Origin: Thermoplasmatales archaeon ex4484_36
GTDB lineage: Archaea; Thermoplasmatota; Penumbrarchaeia; Penumbrarchaeales; EX4484-36
Assembly: GCA_002254765.1 (NCBI GenBank)
Contig: NJDV01000076.1
Location: 1-11,590, forward strand
Direction of reading: 5' to 3'
DNA length: 11,590 nt
Every line of letters begins with the position of its first letter. Positions within the stretch are counted from its first letter, which is position 1. This document shows positions 1-7,840 of the stretch, piece after piece. The translations under genes and the position numbers were made by a program. The notes below the pieces were generated by a model. It searched no databases, had not been told where the DNA came from, and saw only the letters and a list, made by a program, of their open reading frames with translations.

Positions 1-933
1 TCTAGGGGAACCACCCTCACCCCGTTCACTTTCCGGGTGGAATACACATACCCCACACCTCCCGACACCATCACGGTCATCATAGACGGCACCCCCCACT
101 CCATGATTGAGGAGGATCCCGCTGATTACCAATATACCGACGGGAAATCCTACTACTACAGAACCACTCTCCCTGTGGGGCCGCACAATTACTCTTTCTA
201 CGCCCGCTCCGGTGAGAAGAACGCTTCCACCCCCGTGATCGAGGGGCGCCCTTGGGTCAACATAACCCTTGCCAGGCCCTACGCATCGCCACAGGAGGGG
301 TATGTGACTAGCCGATACCACTTCACTGTGAGGTACGGCTCCTATTTCAACAGACCGCCGGATGAGATAAAGCTCCACCTGTCCGGTAGAACCTTTGACA
401 TGAGGGAGTCCAATCCTGACGACGAGAACTACGCCTCAGGGAACAAACAGTACTTCGCAGATGTGCCCGGATGGGAGGTAGGCCCGGGCCCATGGAACTG
501 GTGGGTGGAAGTGCGAAGCGGCACAGATAGAGTGAGAACACCCGATATGACTATAGGGGGGCCATCAGGCACAGAGGGTACCCTTATGGGGGTGGTCTCC
601 TCGGACCTGGGCGGGGAGGTGTCAGAGCTTGAGCTACGCATCCTTCCCCTGAACATCACGTACAATTTTGAAGGGGCACGCTACGCTGTTGACATCTATG
701 AAGGAAAGAACTATACTGTGATTTTCTCCTCCCCCGGCCACTCCCCCATGGTTGTGGAGGGGGTGGACCTGGTGGGAGGAGAGGTTAAGTACATCAATGT
801 GACCCTCACCCACGCCCCTCGTCCGGCTGCCGTAATGGGTTTTATTGCCTCTACCTCAGGTTACGTCCCGGAGGATGCCTGCGTTATCCTCTACCGGGGC
901 ACTGAGCCCTTGTCTACCCGACAGCAGGCCTGA
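1..933 (+). CDS. Surface protein with tandem beta repeats, N-terminal part (5'-truncated, frameshifted; continues at 1017)
   Basis: The frame is open from base 1, so the true start and any signal peptide lie outside the window. The visible protein holds two similar ~80-residue beta repeats, at about residues 9-90 and 100-183. Both carry FTVxY-, IDGxxxxM-, Y.xGxxYY- and GxxxYxFYxRSG-like stations, a pattern I know from large secreted archaeal proteins. A third beta domain (about residues 186-272) looks like a carboxypeptidase-regulatory/PEGA-type fold, with the spacing VxGVDLVGGEVKYINVTL. The frame closes at a TGA at 931. However, the frame beginning at 906 continues the same kind of sequence (ALVYPTAGLIYGEVYTITLF), so one C appears to be missing from the CCC at 907-909. 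Restoring it fuses this part to the 1017-1901 part, giving 633 residues within the window. Function is unknown; it is probably a surface or adhesion protein. Confidence 0.75.
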   Translation, partial: SRGTTLTPFTFRVEYTYPTPPDTITVIIDGTPHSMIEEDPADYQYTDGKSYYYRTTLPVGPHNYSFYARSGEKNASTPVIEGRPWVNITLARPYASPQEGYVTSRYHFTVRYGSYFNRPPDEIKLHLSGRTFDMRESNPDDENYASGNKQYFADVPGWEVGPGPWNWWVEVRSGTDRVRTPDMTIGGPSGTEGTLMGVVSSDLGGEVSELELRILPLNITYNFEGARYAVDIYEGKNYTVIFSSPGHSPMVVEGVDLVGGEVKYINVTLTHAPRPAAVMGFIASTSGYVPEDACVILYRGTEPLSTRQQA

Positions 934-1016
934 TATACGGCGAGGTCTATACGATAACGCTGTTTAAGGGTTGCGAGGACACCGGGGGCAACATCCTCCT
1001 CTGGCGGGACTTCACG

Positions 1017-1901
1017 GTGGAGGTTCGAGCGGAGGTGGAGAGGGGTGGTGGAATAGAGATAAAGCCGCCCCCAGGAAGTGAGGGGCTTGCGGTGGACGTG
1101 AGCTTTGAGATATCTTTCGGGATACACATCAACACATCTACCTTGAAGGTAACCTTAAAAGAGCTTTCGGGGGGCGTGGTACCGGTTGGACTTATGTATG
1201 CGTGGGGGGTTGATTGGGGGAGACATGGGGCTACCTGGGGGGTTCTCAAGGTCACCCCGAAGAGAACCCTGAACTACTCATCTGCCTACTCATTAGTGAT
1301 ATCTGGGGGCCTTCAGGACTATCTGGGAAGTCTACTCCTCGAAAGCGATATGGTATCCCTTTACACTACTATGTCGGAACCGGACACCGACGGGGACGGT
1401 GTTCCGGACAGCTCAGACGCTTTCCCCTATGACCCAACAGCGTGGAAGGACACTGACGGGGATGGGGTCCCCGATGGCAGAGATGCCTTTCCTGAGGACC
1501 CCGAGTATTCAAGCGACATAGATGGCGACGGGAAACCAGATGAGCTGGACCCTGATGCGGATGGCGACGGTATGCCCGATGCGTGGGAGAGGAGATATGG
1601 CCTTGACCCCACGCTGGATGACTCCGGCGCGGACCCCGACGGGGATGGATACACAAACATTGAGGAGTACATGGAGGGAACGGACCCGCTCTCAGAGTCC
1701 TCCAACCCCGGGGAGAGGGAGAAGAGGATTTTTGAGTCCTCTCTTCTCACGGCTGCTGTTATTCTTGTGGCGCTTCTGGTCACGTACCTTTTCTTCTCCA
1801 GGGGGGGAAGGGGTTTGAGGAGGGAGAGAAAAGAGCCTCCTCTGCCCTCTGAGGGCATTCTAGAGCTGGATGAGGAGCTGGAAGAATTCCTGGAGGAGTA
1901 G
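1017..1901 (+). CDS. Surface protein, C-terminal part: SbsA-like Ig domain, thrombospondin type 3 repeats, membrane anchor
   Basis: This is the downstream part of the frameshifted gene starting at or before base 1. The same frame is open back to 906, so the GTG at 1017 is only the first formal start codon. Residues 12-118 resemble a Big_5/SbsA Ig-like domain, with VSFEISFGIHINTSTLKV near the front and LNYSSAYSLVISGGLQDYLG near the end. Residues about 122-232 hold four to five Asp-rich repeats of the DTDGDGVPD / DADGDGMPDAWE type. These are thrombospondin type 3 calcium-binding repeats and end in a DPDGDGYTNIEEYxxGTDP unit. A transmembrane segment (about 243-262) is followed by RGGRGLRRERK and an acidic tail, which implies an extracellular body and a short cytoplasmic end. 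The stop at 1899-1901 lies 2 bases before the peptidase gene, and its last codons supply that gene's ribosome binding site. Confidence 0.8.
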   Translation: MEVRAEVERGGGIEIKPPPGSEGLAVDVSFEISFGIHINTSTLKVTLKELSGGVVPVGLMYAWGVDWGRHGATWGVLKVTPKRTLNYSSAYSLVISGGLQDYLGSLLLESDMVSLYTTMSEPDTDGDGVPDSSDAFPYDPTAWKDTDGDGVPDGRDAFPEDPEYSSDIDGDGKPDELDPDADGDGMPDAWERRYGLDPTLDDSGADPDGDGYTNIEEYMEGTDPLSESSNPGEREKRIFESSLLTAAVILVALLVTYLFFSRGGRGLRRERKEPPLPSEGILELDEELEEFLEE

Positions 1902-1903
1902 GG

Positions 1904-3616
1904 ATGAGGCTCCTTCACCTCTTGATAGTTTTTCTCCTCCTCACAACGCTCCCCCTCTCCAGTGGCGAGACGGGGAAGGTGAGGGAGAAAGTTCCCAAGG
2001 AGTGGACCATCCTTGTTTACATGAACGGCGATAACTCTCTTGAGGCGGAGGCCGTGAATGACCTCAACGAGATGGAGCAGGTGGGTTCGGGGGAGAGGGT
2101 GAACATCGTCGTGCAGGTGGACCGCACTGCCGGCTACGACTCCCGGATGGACGACTGGACGGACACAAGAAGGTATTATATCCTCCCCGATGGAGGAGAC
2201 CCCGAGCTGAACTCTCTGCGGATGGATGGTGGTTTGGGAGAGCTTGACATGGCGGACCCCAAGGTCCTTAAAGATTTCCTCGTGTGGGGGATAGGGAACT
2301 TTCCAGCCCGCCACTACATGCTTGTTCTCTGGGACCACGGCACGGGAATATTCCGCTACTCCCGGGCGGGGCAGGGGGAGAGGGGCCCTACAAGGGGGGT
2401 GAGTTCCGACATAACCAGCGGGAAGGACATGGAGATGGTCCAGGCCGCCTGGGCCTTGGAGGAGGCGCTCAATACCACAGGGCTTGATAGGATAGACATT
2501 GTAGGTTTTGACCTCTGCTCCCTGGGGCAGGTGGAGACTGCATATCAGTTCTCTCCTGTGGCCCGCTATATGGTAGCCTCCTTTGACGAGGAGCCCGCCC
2601 CCGGCTGGAACTATACAACACTTCTCTCCCCCCTTTTGGAGAGGCCTCTGAGCCCCGTGGAGCTATCCATCTGGGCGGTGGAGGCATACCAGAGGGAGTA
2701 CACCTCTGGTAAGGAGTACAAGAGCCTTGCAGCCACTGATCTGGAGGTGATTGCAGAGGAGGTCCTCCCCCTTCTGAACGACTTATCTAGGAAGATATAC
2801 TGCCTGAACTACACCCAGCTTCAGCGGATGGCCCAGATAAGAGATTTAAGTCACAGGCCGTGGAGGAAGGAGATATACAGGGACGTGGGGGATATGCTTC
2901 TCAAGCTTGGAGGGGAGGAAGCGATGCCTGAAGACCTGAGGGAGGAGGCCGCTGCTCTACGTGAGGTTTTAAGCAGGGCCATTTTGAGATCCTTCGCCGG
3001 GGAGATGCACCCTAAAGCCGCTCTGGGGATAGGCATTTACTTCCCCCGAAGTTACTTTGACGAGTACTACAGCAGCAACATCGCCCTGGCAGAAACCTTC
3101 TGGGACGAGGCGGTGAAGAGGGTTTTGGAGCCCTTTGATTTCAGAGATGTGAGGCTCAACGATACGGGAAGCTCCGCCCCCGGGGTCACCTTTGAGGCGC
3201 ACTCCTCAACCCCCCAGATAATTCAGGACGTTTGGGTAGCGGGGCAGAAAGACTCCGGAGGGGAGTTCTTCAAGGGCATGGAGGGCTCCGGTCACTACAG
3301 GGCATTTGTGTCTCTTGAGGGGGGAATAGAGCATCTTACATACCATTTTGAGGTAATAAGTTCCAGATACCGATTTAGATTTCCGCTTGAGGGCGAGCTT
3401 GAGATTCACTTCGGAGAGGATAGGGAACCACCAGAGGGGGAGATAATCGGAGGTGAGAGGCGCAGCGGGGAGGTATGGATTTACGCCAGGGTCCGGGACA
3501 ACTTCGGCATAGAAACTGAGGGGGTGCAACTTCACCTTTTCACCCCTCTGGGCACCACAGAGGTGATTCCCCCCGGGGAGGTCCGCTATGATCCCTTCAG
3601 CGGCTGGGTGCTCTGA
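1904..3616 (+). CDS. Secreted clostripain-family (C11) cysteine peptidase, with a truncated C-terminal beta domain
   Basis: The ATG at 1904 follows GGAGG at 1892-1896 and comes 2 bases after the upstream stop, so the two genes are probably translationally coupled. Residues 1-20 are a signal peptide with a Leu-rich core. The C11 domain starts at WTILVYMNGDNSLE (residue 34 on). The expected catalytic dyad is present: His145 in LVLWDHGTG and Cys205 in VGFDLCSLGQVETAY. MVASFDEEPAPGWNY follows, where the S1 pocket is expected. Clostripain-type enzymes usually cut after Arg or Lys; specificity here is not shown. From about residue 460 a beta-rich domain begins (FGEDREPPEGEII) and stops abruptly after YDPFSGWVL, before an Ig-like domain would be complete. 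Removing one G from the GGG at 3606-3608 joins the frame to the next fragment (SGWCSDMRAF), suggesting one ~1100-residue protein ending at 5232. Two separate overlapping genes are possible but less likely, because the second part has no signal peptide. Confidence 0.85.
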   Translation: MRLLHLLIVFLLLTTLPLSSGETGKVREKVPKEWTILVYMNGDNSLEAEAVNDLNEMEQVGSGERVNIVVQVDRTAGYDSRMDDWTDTRRYYILPDGGDPELNSLRMDGGLGELDMADPKVLKDFLVWGIGNFPARHYMLVLWDHGTGIFRYSRAGQGERGPTRGVSSDITSGKDMEMVQAAWALEEALNTTGLDRIDIVGFDLCSLGQVETAYQFSPVARYMVASFDEEPAPGWNYTTLLSPLLERPLSPVELSIWAVEAYQREYTSGKEYKSLAATDLEVIAEEVLPLLNDLSRKIYCLNYTQLQRMAQIRDLSHRPWRKEIYRDVGDMLLKLGGEEAMPEDLREEAAALREVLSRAILRSFAGEMHPKAALGIGIYFPRSYFDEYYSSNIALAETFWDEAVKRVLEPFDFRDVRLNDTGSSAPGVTFEAHSSTPQIIQDVWVAGQKDSGGEFFKGMEGSGHYRAFVSLEGGIEHLTYHFEVISSRYRFRFPLEGELEIHFGEDREPPEGEIIGGERRSGEVWIYARVRDNFGIETEGVQLHLFTPLGTTEVIPPGEVRYDPFSGWVL

Positions 3617-5015
3617 CATGAGAGCCTTCTCCCTCCTCAATGAAACACTTAAGACCTCCTTGGGAGGAATCAGCCATCCCAACGGAACCTTAAAGAGCGA
3701 CGATCTTGAAGGGGTGGACATATATCTGGTTATAGAGCCCACTATGGGATATTCGGAGGAGGAGCTTGAGGTCCTACAAGGATTCGTAGAAGGCGGTGGC
3801 GCTGTGTTGGCACTGCTCTCCCCGGAGAACCCCAAGGAGGCCGAGGCCACTCAGGGGCTGGGGGAGATGATAGGCATTACAGCGGACTCTGGCATGGTGT
3901 GGAAGGTCCTTCGGTGGAACAACACCTTCCCCCCCTTCAGCGGCCTGGGAGAATCCAAGGTATCCGGTACCATGTATGTTAAAGGGGGTGCTCCTCTCCT
4001 CTGGGGTGACGATATACCCGCAGGTGCCATCACCGAGAGGGGTGTTCTTCTCCCCTCCGCCCCCTTCCGAGACGCCTTCTTCTCCCCTCACGAGAACGCC
4101 TTCCTTTCTCTTCTTTTCTACCTCAGCGGACCCGCTGCCTTGAGTGTGATCCTCCATATGGAGGGAGGCTCCTGGGTAGGGGAGGGCATCTATCACATCG
4201 CCCCGGGAGATGTGCTGAACCTTTCTGTAACCACTAGCCCGGCCCTTGGAGGGGAGGTGCTCTACCGGGTTCTGTGGGGTGATGGAGGAGAGAGCACATC
4301 TCATACCCCCATCTTCAACCACACCTACACCGTAAGCGGGAATCTCACCCTCCGTGTGGAGGTGTCCTCATCTGAGGGTGCAGGCTTTTCCACTGTTCGC
4401 CTGGTGGTGGACCACCCTCCGGAGATAGATTTCACAGTTGACCCCCCCTCCCCAAGGAGCTGGGAGTGGATATACTTCAATGCTACGGTGAGGGACTTGG
4501 ACGGCACTGTTGTGGAGGTGCAGTGGGACTTCGGCGACGGATACACTGCGGAGGGTATAAAGGCGGTTCATTACTACAGCAAACATGGAACATACAGGGT
4601 TAGGGTGCGGGCGGTGGATGATGTAGGAATAAGCGCCGAGAGACTCTTCACGATGGTGATAGCAGACTCACCTCCCGATGGAGAGATCTCCCCGGTGGCG
4701 TTCGTCTCCAGCACCCCCACATCTATAGTGGAGGGAGTGCTGAAGGTGAAAGAGGGAGATGTGGTCTTGCTCGAGGGAAGGGGTGAGGACAAGGACGGGG
4801 ACTCGCTGAGATACTTGTGGCTTCTGGACGGAAGGAGATGGGAGGGCAGGTACCTGAGGGTCCAGTTCAACATCTCTGGCATCTACGACATAGAGCTGAT
4901 AGTGGAAGACCTCCCCGGTCTTACCGCTCAGGTTTACTTTCTACTTAGAAGGGGAGCCAGATACCGGGTCGGACAGCCGCAACCTCAAAGTGAGATGGTA
5001 TTTTGGGGACGGTGA
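3588..5015 (+). CDS. GATase/DUF4350-like domain plus PKD domains (probable continuation of the C11 peptidase)
   Basis: As a stand-alone frame this starts at ATG 3588 or ATG 3618, overlapping or abutting the peptidase stop. Neither start gives a signal peptide, although the content is extracellular in character. Residues 12-180 look like the DUF4350/GldG-type Rossmann-like fold, with FSLLNETL, then DIYLVIEP, then YSEEELEVLQGFVEGGGAVLALL. The remainder is PKD-like beta domains: one around residue 228 (VLWGDGGES), a classic one around residue 312 (VQWDFGDG, then HYYSKHGTYRVRVRAVDD), and a third, weaker one ending in ISGIYDIELIVED. The frame closes at 5015 in garbled sequence (RYRVGQPQPQSEM), while frame +1 continues a PKD domain (EPDTGSDSRNLKVRWYFGDG). 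One extra base in the GGGG at 4951-4954 explains the break. Role inferred: substrate- or surface-binding extension of the peptidase. Confidence 0.7.
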   Translation: MIPSAAGCSDMRAFSLLNETLKTSLGGISHPNGTLKSDDLEGVDIYLVIEPTMGYSEEELEVLQGFVEGGGAVLALLSPENPKEAEATQGLGEMIGITADSGMVWKVLRWNNTFPPFSGLGESKVSGTMYVKGGAPLLWGDDIPAGAITERGVLLPSAPFRDAFFSPHENAFLSLLFYLSGPAALSVILHMEGGSWVGEGIYHIAPGDVLNLSVTTSPALGGEVLYRVLWGDGGESTSHTPIFNHTYTVSGNLTLRVEVSSSEGAGFSTVRLVVDHPPEIDFTVDPPSPRSWEWIYFNATVRDLDGTVVEVQWDFGDGYTAEGIKAVHYYSKHGTYRVRVRAVDDVGISAERLFTMVIADSPPDGEISPVAFVSSTPTSIVEGVLKVKEGDVVLLEGRGEDKDGDSLRYLWLLDGRRWEGRYLRVQFNISGIYDIELIVEDLPGLTAQVYFLLRRGARYRVGQPQPQSEMVFWGR

Positions 5016-5232
5016 GAGGGGAGAGGGACTGGAGGTAGAGCATATCTATCGTTTTGGTGGAAGGTATCGTGTTCGTGTGGTGGTTCAGGACCCCGAGGGT
5101 GAGAGGGATGAGGATTACGTCACCGTAGAGGTCCCCGGGGTGACCTTGGGTGAGATTGTTGGGGTAACCGCTCTCACCATCATTATCTCTCTATCCTCCA
5201 TTATCCTCTACAGACTCAAAAGGAGAGGATAA
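4990..5232 (+). CDS. PKD domain and C-terminal membrane anchor (last part of the C11/PKD protein)
   Basis: The GTG at 4990 is only a formal start. The same frame is open upstream through EPDTGSDSRNLK and reads on from the previous fragment if one G is dropped from 4951-4954. The sequence begins within a PKD domain (RWYFGDG, then HIYRFGGRYRVRVVVQDPEG). It ends with one hydrophobic helix (about LGEIVGVTALTIIISLSSII) and the basic stop-transfer end YRLKRRG. This predicts that the peptidase and PKD portion lies outside the cell with a very short cytoplasmic tail. With both single-base corrections, 1904-5232 becomes one 1108-residue protein with a signal peptide and a C-terminal anchor, a coherent type I membrane topology. 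The TAA at 5230-5232 lies just before the promoter of the channel gene. Confidence 0.7.
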   Translation: MRWYFGDGERGEGLEVEHIYRFGGRYRVRVVVQDPEGERDEDYVTVEVPGVTLGEIVGVTALTIIISLSSIILYRLKRRG

Positions 5233-5243
5233 GGGTTAAAAGG
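5233..5243 (+). promoter_or_regulatory. TATA-box promoter of the mechanosensitive channel gene
   Basis: GGGTTAAAAGG lies directly after the upstream stop codon. The centre of TTAAAA is about 25 bases before the GTG at 5264. That is the usual archaeal TATA-to-start distance, so transcription would begin at or within a base or two of the GTG, giving a leaderless mRNA. No ribosome binding site is visible before the GTG, which agrees. Confidence 0.6.
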
Positions 5244-5263
5244 AATTACAGATATCTATCCCC

Positions 5264-7192
5264 GTGCAGCTGTCAATAGAAGTTATAAACTATCTCAAAA
5301 TAGCAGGGCTAACAACGGCCCTTATCCTGGGGGTTCTGCTGAGCATATACTTGGCCCGGGTAATCTCTCGGTGGATTACCCAGCTATTTATAAACCTTGA
5401 GATAAACCTGGCAGTGAAGGGTGGGAAGGAGGGGAAAAAGAGGACACCAGAGCAGATGAAGAAGCTCAGGCGCCGCATCACCCGGAGGACCTCTCAGAGG
5501 CTCTACCCTGCCCTCAACAAGATCCTCCAGATAATGTTCATATTCATAGTGCTTCTCATCGTTGTCCAGGTCTTCCTGGAGTTCTTCAACCTCTCCCTCA
5601 CCATGGAGGTGGGAGTGGGAAGATACAGCTTTACCTTGGCGCTGATTATAAAATTCGTCGTGGCCCTTGTGGTGGGATATTTCTTCATTCAGGTTCTTCT
5701 CTCACCACTTCTTGAGAGCTTAATCTCTCTTCTCTTTCTCCTTGCAGCACCACGGAAAAAGCTTCTCGGCGTAAAAAGAAGAGTGTATAAGAACCTCATT
5801 GCAGTGACCAAGCTCTTCTTCTCCATCTTAGTGATATACCTATCTTTAAAGCATATTCTCGGCACCGAGAACATACCCTTTTGGGGAATATTCGACAGAA
5901 TAGCGATATTTGTGATGATAATCGCCGGGACATATATGGTAGTTGAGATGATAGCCGAGCTTCTAGCGCTCACCTACCTCTCCCCCGAGAAGATGGACGT
6001 TCACACCGCCCAGGCCATCGGGAAGTTCGCCAAGATAGCAATCTTTCTGATAGGGCTTATGGTAGCGCTGGTAGCGATAGGCCTCAACCCCCTTGCTGTG
6101 GCCACATCCTTGGGGCTTATTGGTTTTGCGCTGGCCTTCGGTCTACAGGACACCGTAGCCAACCTTGCAGCGGGCATACAGATCGCAATAGATAAGCCTT
6201 TCAAGATCGGTGATAGAATCCGGGTGACCTACATGGGACGGGACACCTGGGGGGATGTGGTGGACATAGGTCTGAGGTCTACCAAGATAGTCACCCCTGA
6301 AGGTGAGTACATAACAATTCCAAACATGATTGTAGCAAAAGAGCAGGTGTGGAACTACAGCAGGCCGGACAAGAGGCTGGCGGAGACCCTTGAGATAGGG
6401 ATAAGTTACGGATCGGACTGGAGGCTTGCTGAGAAGCTCATTCTGGAGATATTGAACGAGATCCCCCTTGTCCTCAAAACCCCAAGGCCCCTGGTCTGGA
6501 TGAAGGAGTTCGGGGAATTCTCTGTGAATCTCGAGGTAAGATACTGGATACCCGATGCTAGAGATAAGTACGCCATACGCAGCGAGGTGTTGAAAAGGAT
6601 CAAGGATGCCTTTGACTCTGCAGGGGTTGAGATACCCTTCCCCTATCGCACAGTGGTCTTCAAAAGGGAGCTTCCTAAAGAGAGCAGGCTGGGAGAGGAA
6701 TACCGCTCCCCCCTGGTTTTGCCCTCTCTGGGCTGGCAGGAGGCCGCCATATCCCCAGGGCCCGGTGAGATCAAAATTCTTGAGGGACCGCTTCTTGCGG
6801 CTACCTCCTCGCCCGAAGCTGCTAGGGCCTCTGCACCTTACATTGTGACCCTGGCAAAGAACCTGGGGCGGAAGTTGACGGTGCTCTATGTTATGAAGGA
6901 AGCCCACCCTGGGGAGAGGCAGAAGGGCTCCCAGGCATTGAAAGAGTTCAGAAGACTTGCCGAGAGGGAGGGGGTGTGGGTCGAAACGCTTCTGGAAGAG
7001 GCTGGAAAGATCCCTGTGGAACTTAAGATACTCGAGGTTGTGAAGGAGACCACCCCATCCCTTGTGGTGATGGGATACCTCTACACCCCCACTGAGAAGA
7101 GCGAATCGGGCATTGTCACCAGATTGATGTCTCTGCTGGATGTCCCCGTTATGCTGATCCCCGTCATTTTTGAAGAGGAAGAGGAGGAGTGA
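5264..7192 (+). CDS. MscS-family small-conductance mechanosensitive channel with C-terminal UspA domain
   Basis: This 642-residue membrane protein should open under membrane tension and release solutes during hypo-osmotic shock. The N-terminal part has several hydrophobic helices (about 8-32, 86-110, 124-150, 180-200, 210-236 and 252-273). They precede the MscS pore helix, a Gly/Ala-rich stretch at about 274-312 (AVATSLGLIGFALAFGLQD, then ANLAAGIQIAIDKPFKIGD). The beta domain follows (WGDVVDIGLRSTKI, then ITIPNMIVAKEQVWNYSR), with the alpha/beta domain to about 470. After a linker, residues about 500-637 form a universal stress protein fold (ILEGPLLAATSS, LTVLYVMKEA, PSLVVMGYLYTPTEKSESG, VPVMLIPVIF). 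The nucleotide-binding GxxGx9GS/T motif is not well kept, so ATP binding is doubtful. A poly-Glu tail ends the protein. The GTG start was chosen because of the promoter spacing and the absence of a ribosome binding site. The family assignment is firm; a regulatory role for the UspA part is inference. Confidence 0.93.
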   Translation: MQLSIEVINYLKIAGLTTALILGVLLSIYLARVISRWITQLFINLEINLAVKGGKEGKKRTPEQMKKLRRRITRRTSQRLYPALNKILQIMFIFIVLLIVVQVFLEFFNLSLTMEVGVGRYSFTLALIIKFVVALVVGYFFIQVLLSPLLESLISLLFLLAAPRKKLLGVKRRVYKNLIAVTKLFFSILVIYLSLKHILGTENIPFWGIFDRIAIFVMIIAGTYMVVEMIAELLALTYLSPEKMDVHTAQAIGKFAKIAIFLIGLMVALVAIGLNPLAVATSLGLIGFALAFGLQDTVANLAAGIQIAIDKPFKIGDRIRVTYMGRDTWGDVVDIGLRSTKIVTPEGEYITIPNMIVAKEQVWNYSRPDKRLAETLEIGISYGSDWRLAEKLILEILNEIPLVLKTPRPLVWMKEFGEFSVNLEVRYWIPDARDKYAIRSEVLKRIKDAFDSAGVEIPFPYRTVVFKRELPKESRLGEEYRSPLVLPSLGWQEAAISPGPGEIKILEGPLLAATSSPEAARASAPYIVTLAKNLGRKLTVLYVMKEAHPGERQKGSQALKEFRRLAEREGVWVETLLEEAGKIPVELKILEVVKETTPSLVVMGYLYTPTEKSESGIVTRLMSLLDVPVMLIPVIFEEEEEE

Positions 7193-7193
7193 G

Positions 7194-7766
7194 CTACAGC
7201 TCGTCAGGGGTTACATACTTGCTTTTCAAGCCGAACCTCTCTTCTATCCATTTCCAGCACTTCTCCACCCTCTCCCTCTCCGTCACCATTCCCGCCCTCT
7301 CCCTGTGGTGTAGTATCTCTTTCAGAACCCTTCGCGGATCCACCTCTGGACCCCTCCCAAACCCGGGACACTCCTTAGAGTAGTATATTTTTCCGTCGGT
7401 GTGGAGGAGGAATGGCCAGGCGGCACAGGAGTAGAACCTCTTGGGGTGAATGGTGCAGAGGTTCGTCTTAGGGTCCAGATAGGGGCAACCACCTTCGATG
7501 CCGAAAAAAGGGTGGCTGAGCCCTGTTGAGGGGTCAACAATCACGCCATCAACACGGAACTTCTCCCTTATCTCAGGATCCTCTGTAGCCCTCCTGAACT
7601 CCACCCATGTTATATTCACACGATAGGCTCTTCTGCAGCATTCCCCGCACTTAAGGCAGGTCCACCGCGTACCGGGGGCTAGAACCCGCCACTCCTCCCC
7701 GGGTTCTGTCTCCTCACCCCTGGGTATTGTGACTATCTTGACCGGAGGCTCGCCTTCCTTTGGCAC
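7194..7766 (-). CDS. YkgJ-family Cys-cluster (putative metal/Fe-S-binding) protein
   Basis: This 190-residue soluble protein has the YkgJ signature. A CxxCxxCC cluster (Cys37, Cys40, Cys43, Cys44 in WTCLKCGECC) is followed by Cys94 (GGCPYLD), Cys104 (NLCTIHPKRFYSCAAWP, which also gives Cys114) and Cys133 (KECPGFG). That makes eight conserved cysteines, expected to bind zinc or an iron-sulfur cluster. The biochemical role of the family is not settled. The start is a GTG (complement of 7764-7766). An in-frame stop lies only ten codons upstream with no ATG between, and no ribosome binding site is visible. The gene is convergent with the channel gene, with a single base between the two stop codons, and divergent from the transglutaminase gene across 74 bases. 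Confidence 0.88.
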   Translation of the reverse strand: MPKEGEPPVKIVTIPRGEETEPGEEWRVLAPGTRWTCLKCGECCRRAYRVNITWVEFRRATEDPEIREKFRVDGVIVDPSTGLSHPFFGIEGGCPYLDPKTNLCTIHPKRFYSCAAWPFLLHTDGKIYYSKECPGFGRGPEVDPRRVLKEILHHRERAGMVTERERVEKCWKWIEERFGLKSKYVTPDEL

Positions 7767-7810
7767 GGAGGGTGTATCTGCTCTGAAGTATGATTAATGT
7801 TTCGGTAAAG

Positions 7811-7821
7811 CCTTAAAAAGG
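7811..7821 (+). promoter_or_regulatory. TATA-box promoter of the transglutaminase-like gene (leaderless)
   Basis: CCTTAAAAAGG is centred about 25 bases before the ATG at 7841, with no ribosome binding motif in the intervening TGAGGGAATTTTTCACCCC. This predicts a leaderless transcript. The element is nearly palindromic and lies in the 74-base divergent region, so it may also influence the minus-strand YkgJ gene, whose own promoter is less clear (a weak AT-rich stretch at about 7788-7800). Confidence 0.55.
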
Positions 7822-7840
7822 TGAGGGAATTTTTCACCCC

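Noticed and set aside
1381..1700. CRISPR-like or DNA-level tandem repeat
   Set aside because: The repetition is at protein level (Asp-rich type 3 repeats) with uneven spacing and no conserved spacer structure. No CRISPR array or insertion sequence was seen anywhere in the window.
1427..2338. 303-codon open frame on the minus strand
   Set aside because: It lies antisense to the type 3 repeats and the start of the peptidase. It is Ser/Pro-rich because of the codon pattern of the Asp-rich repeats, and matches no family.
6143..6907. 254-codon minus-strand frame inside the channel gene
   Set aside because: Shadow of a well-supported MscS-UspA coding region, with no recognisable domain or start signal.
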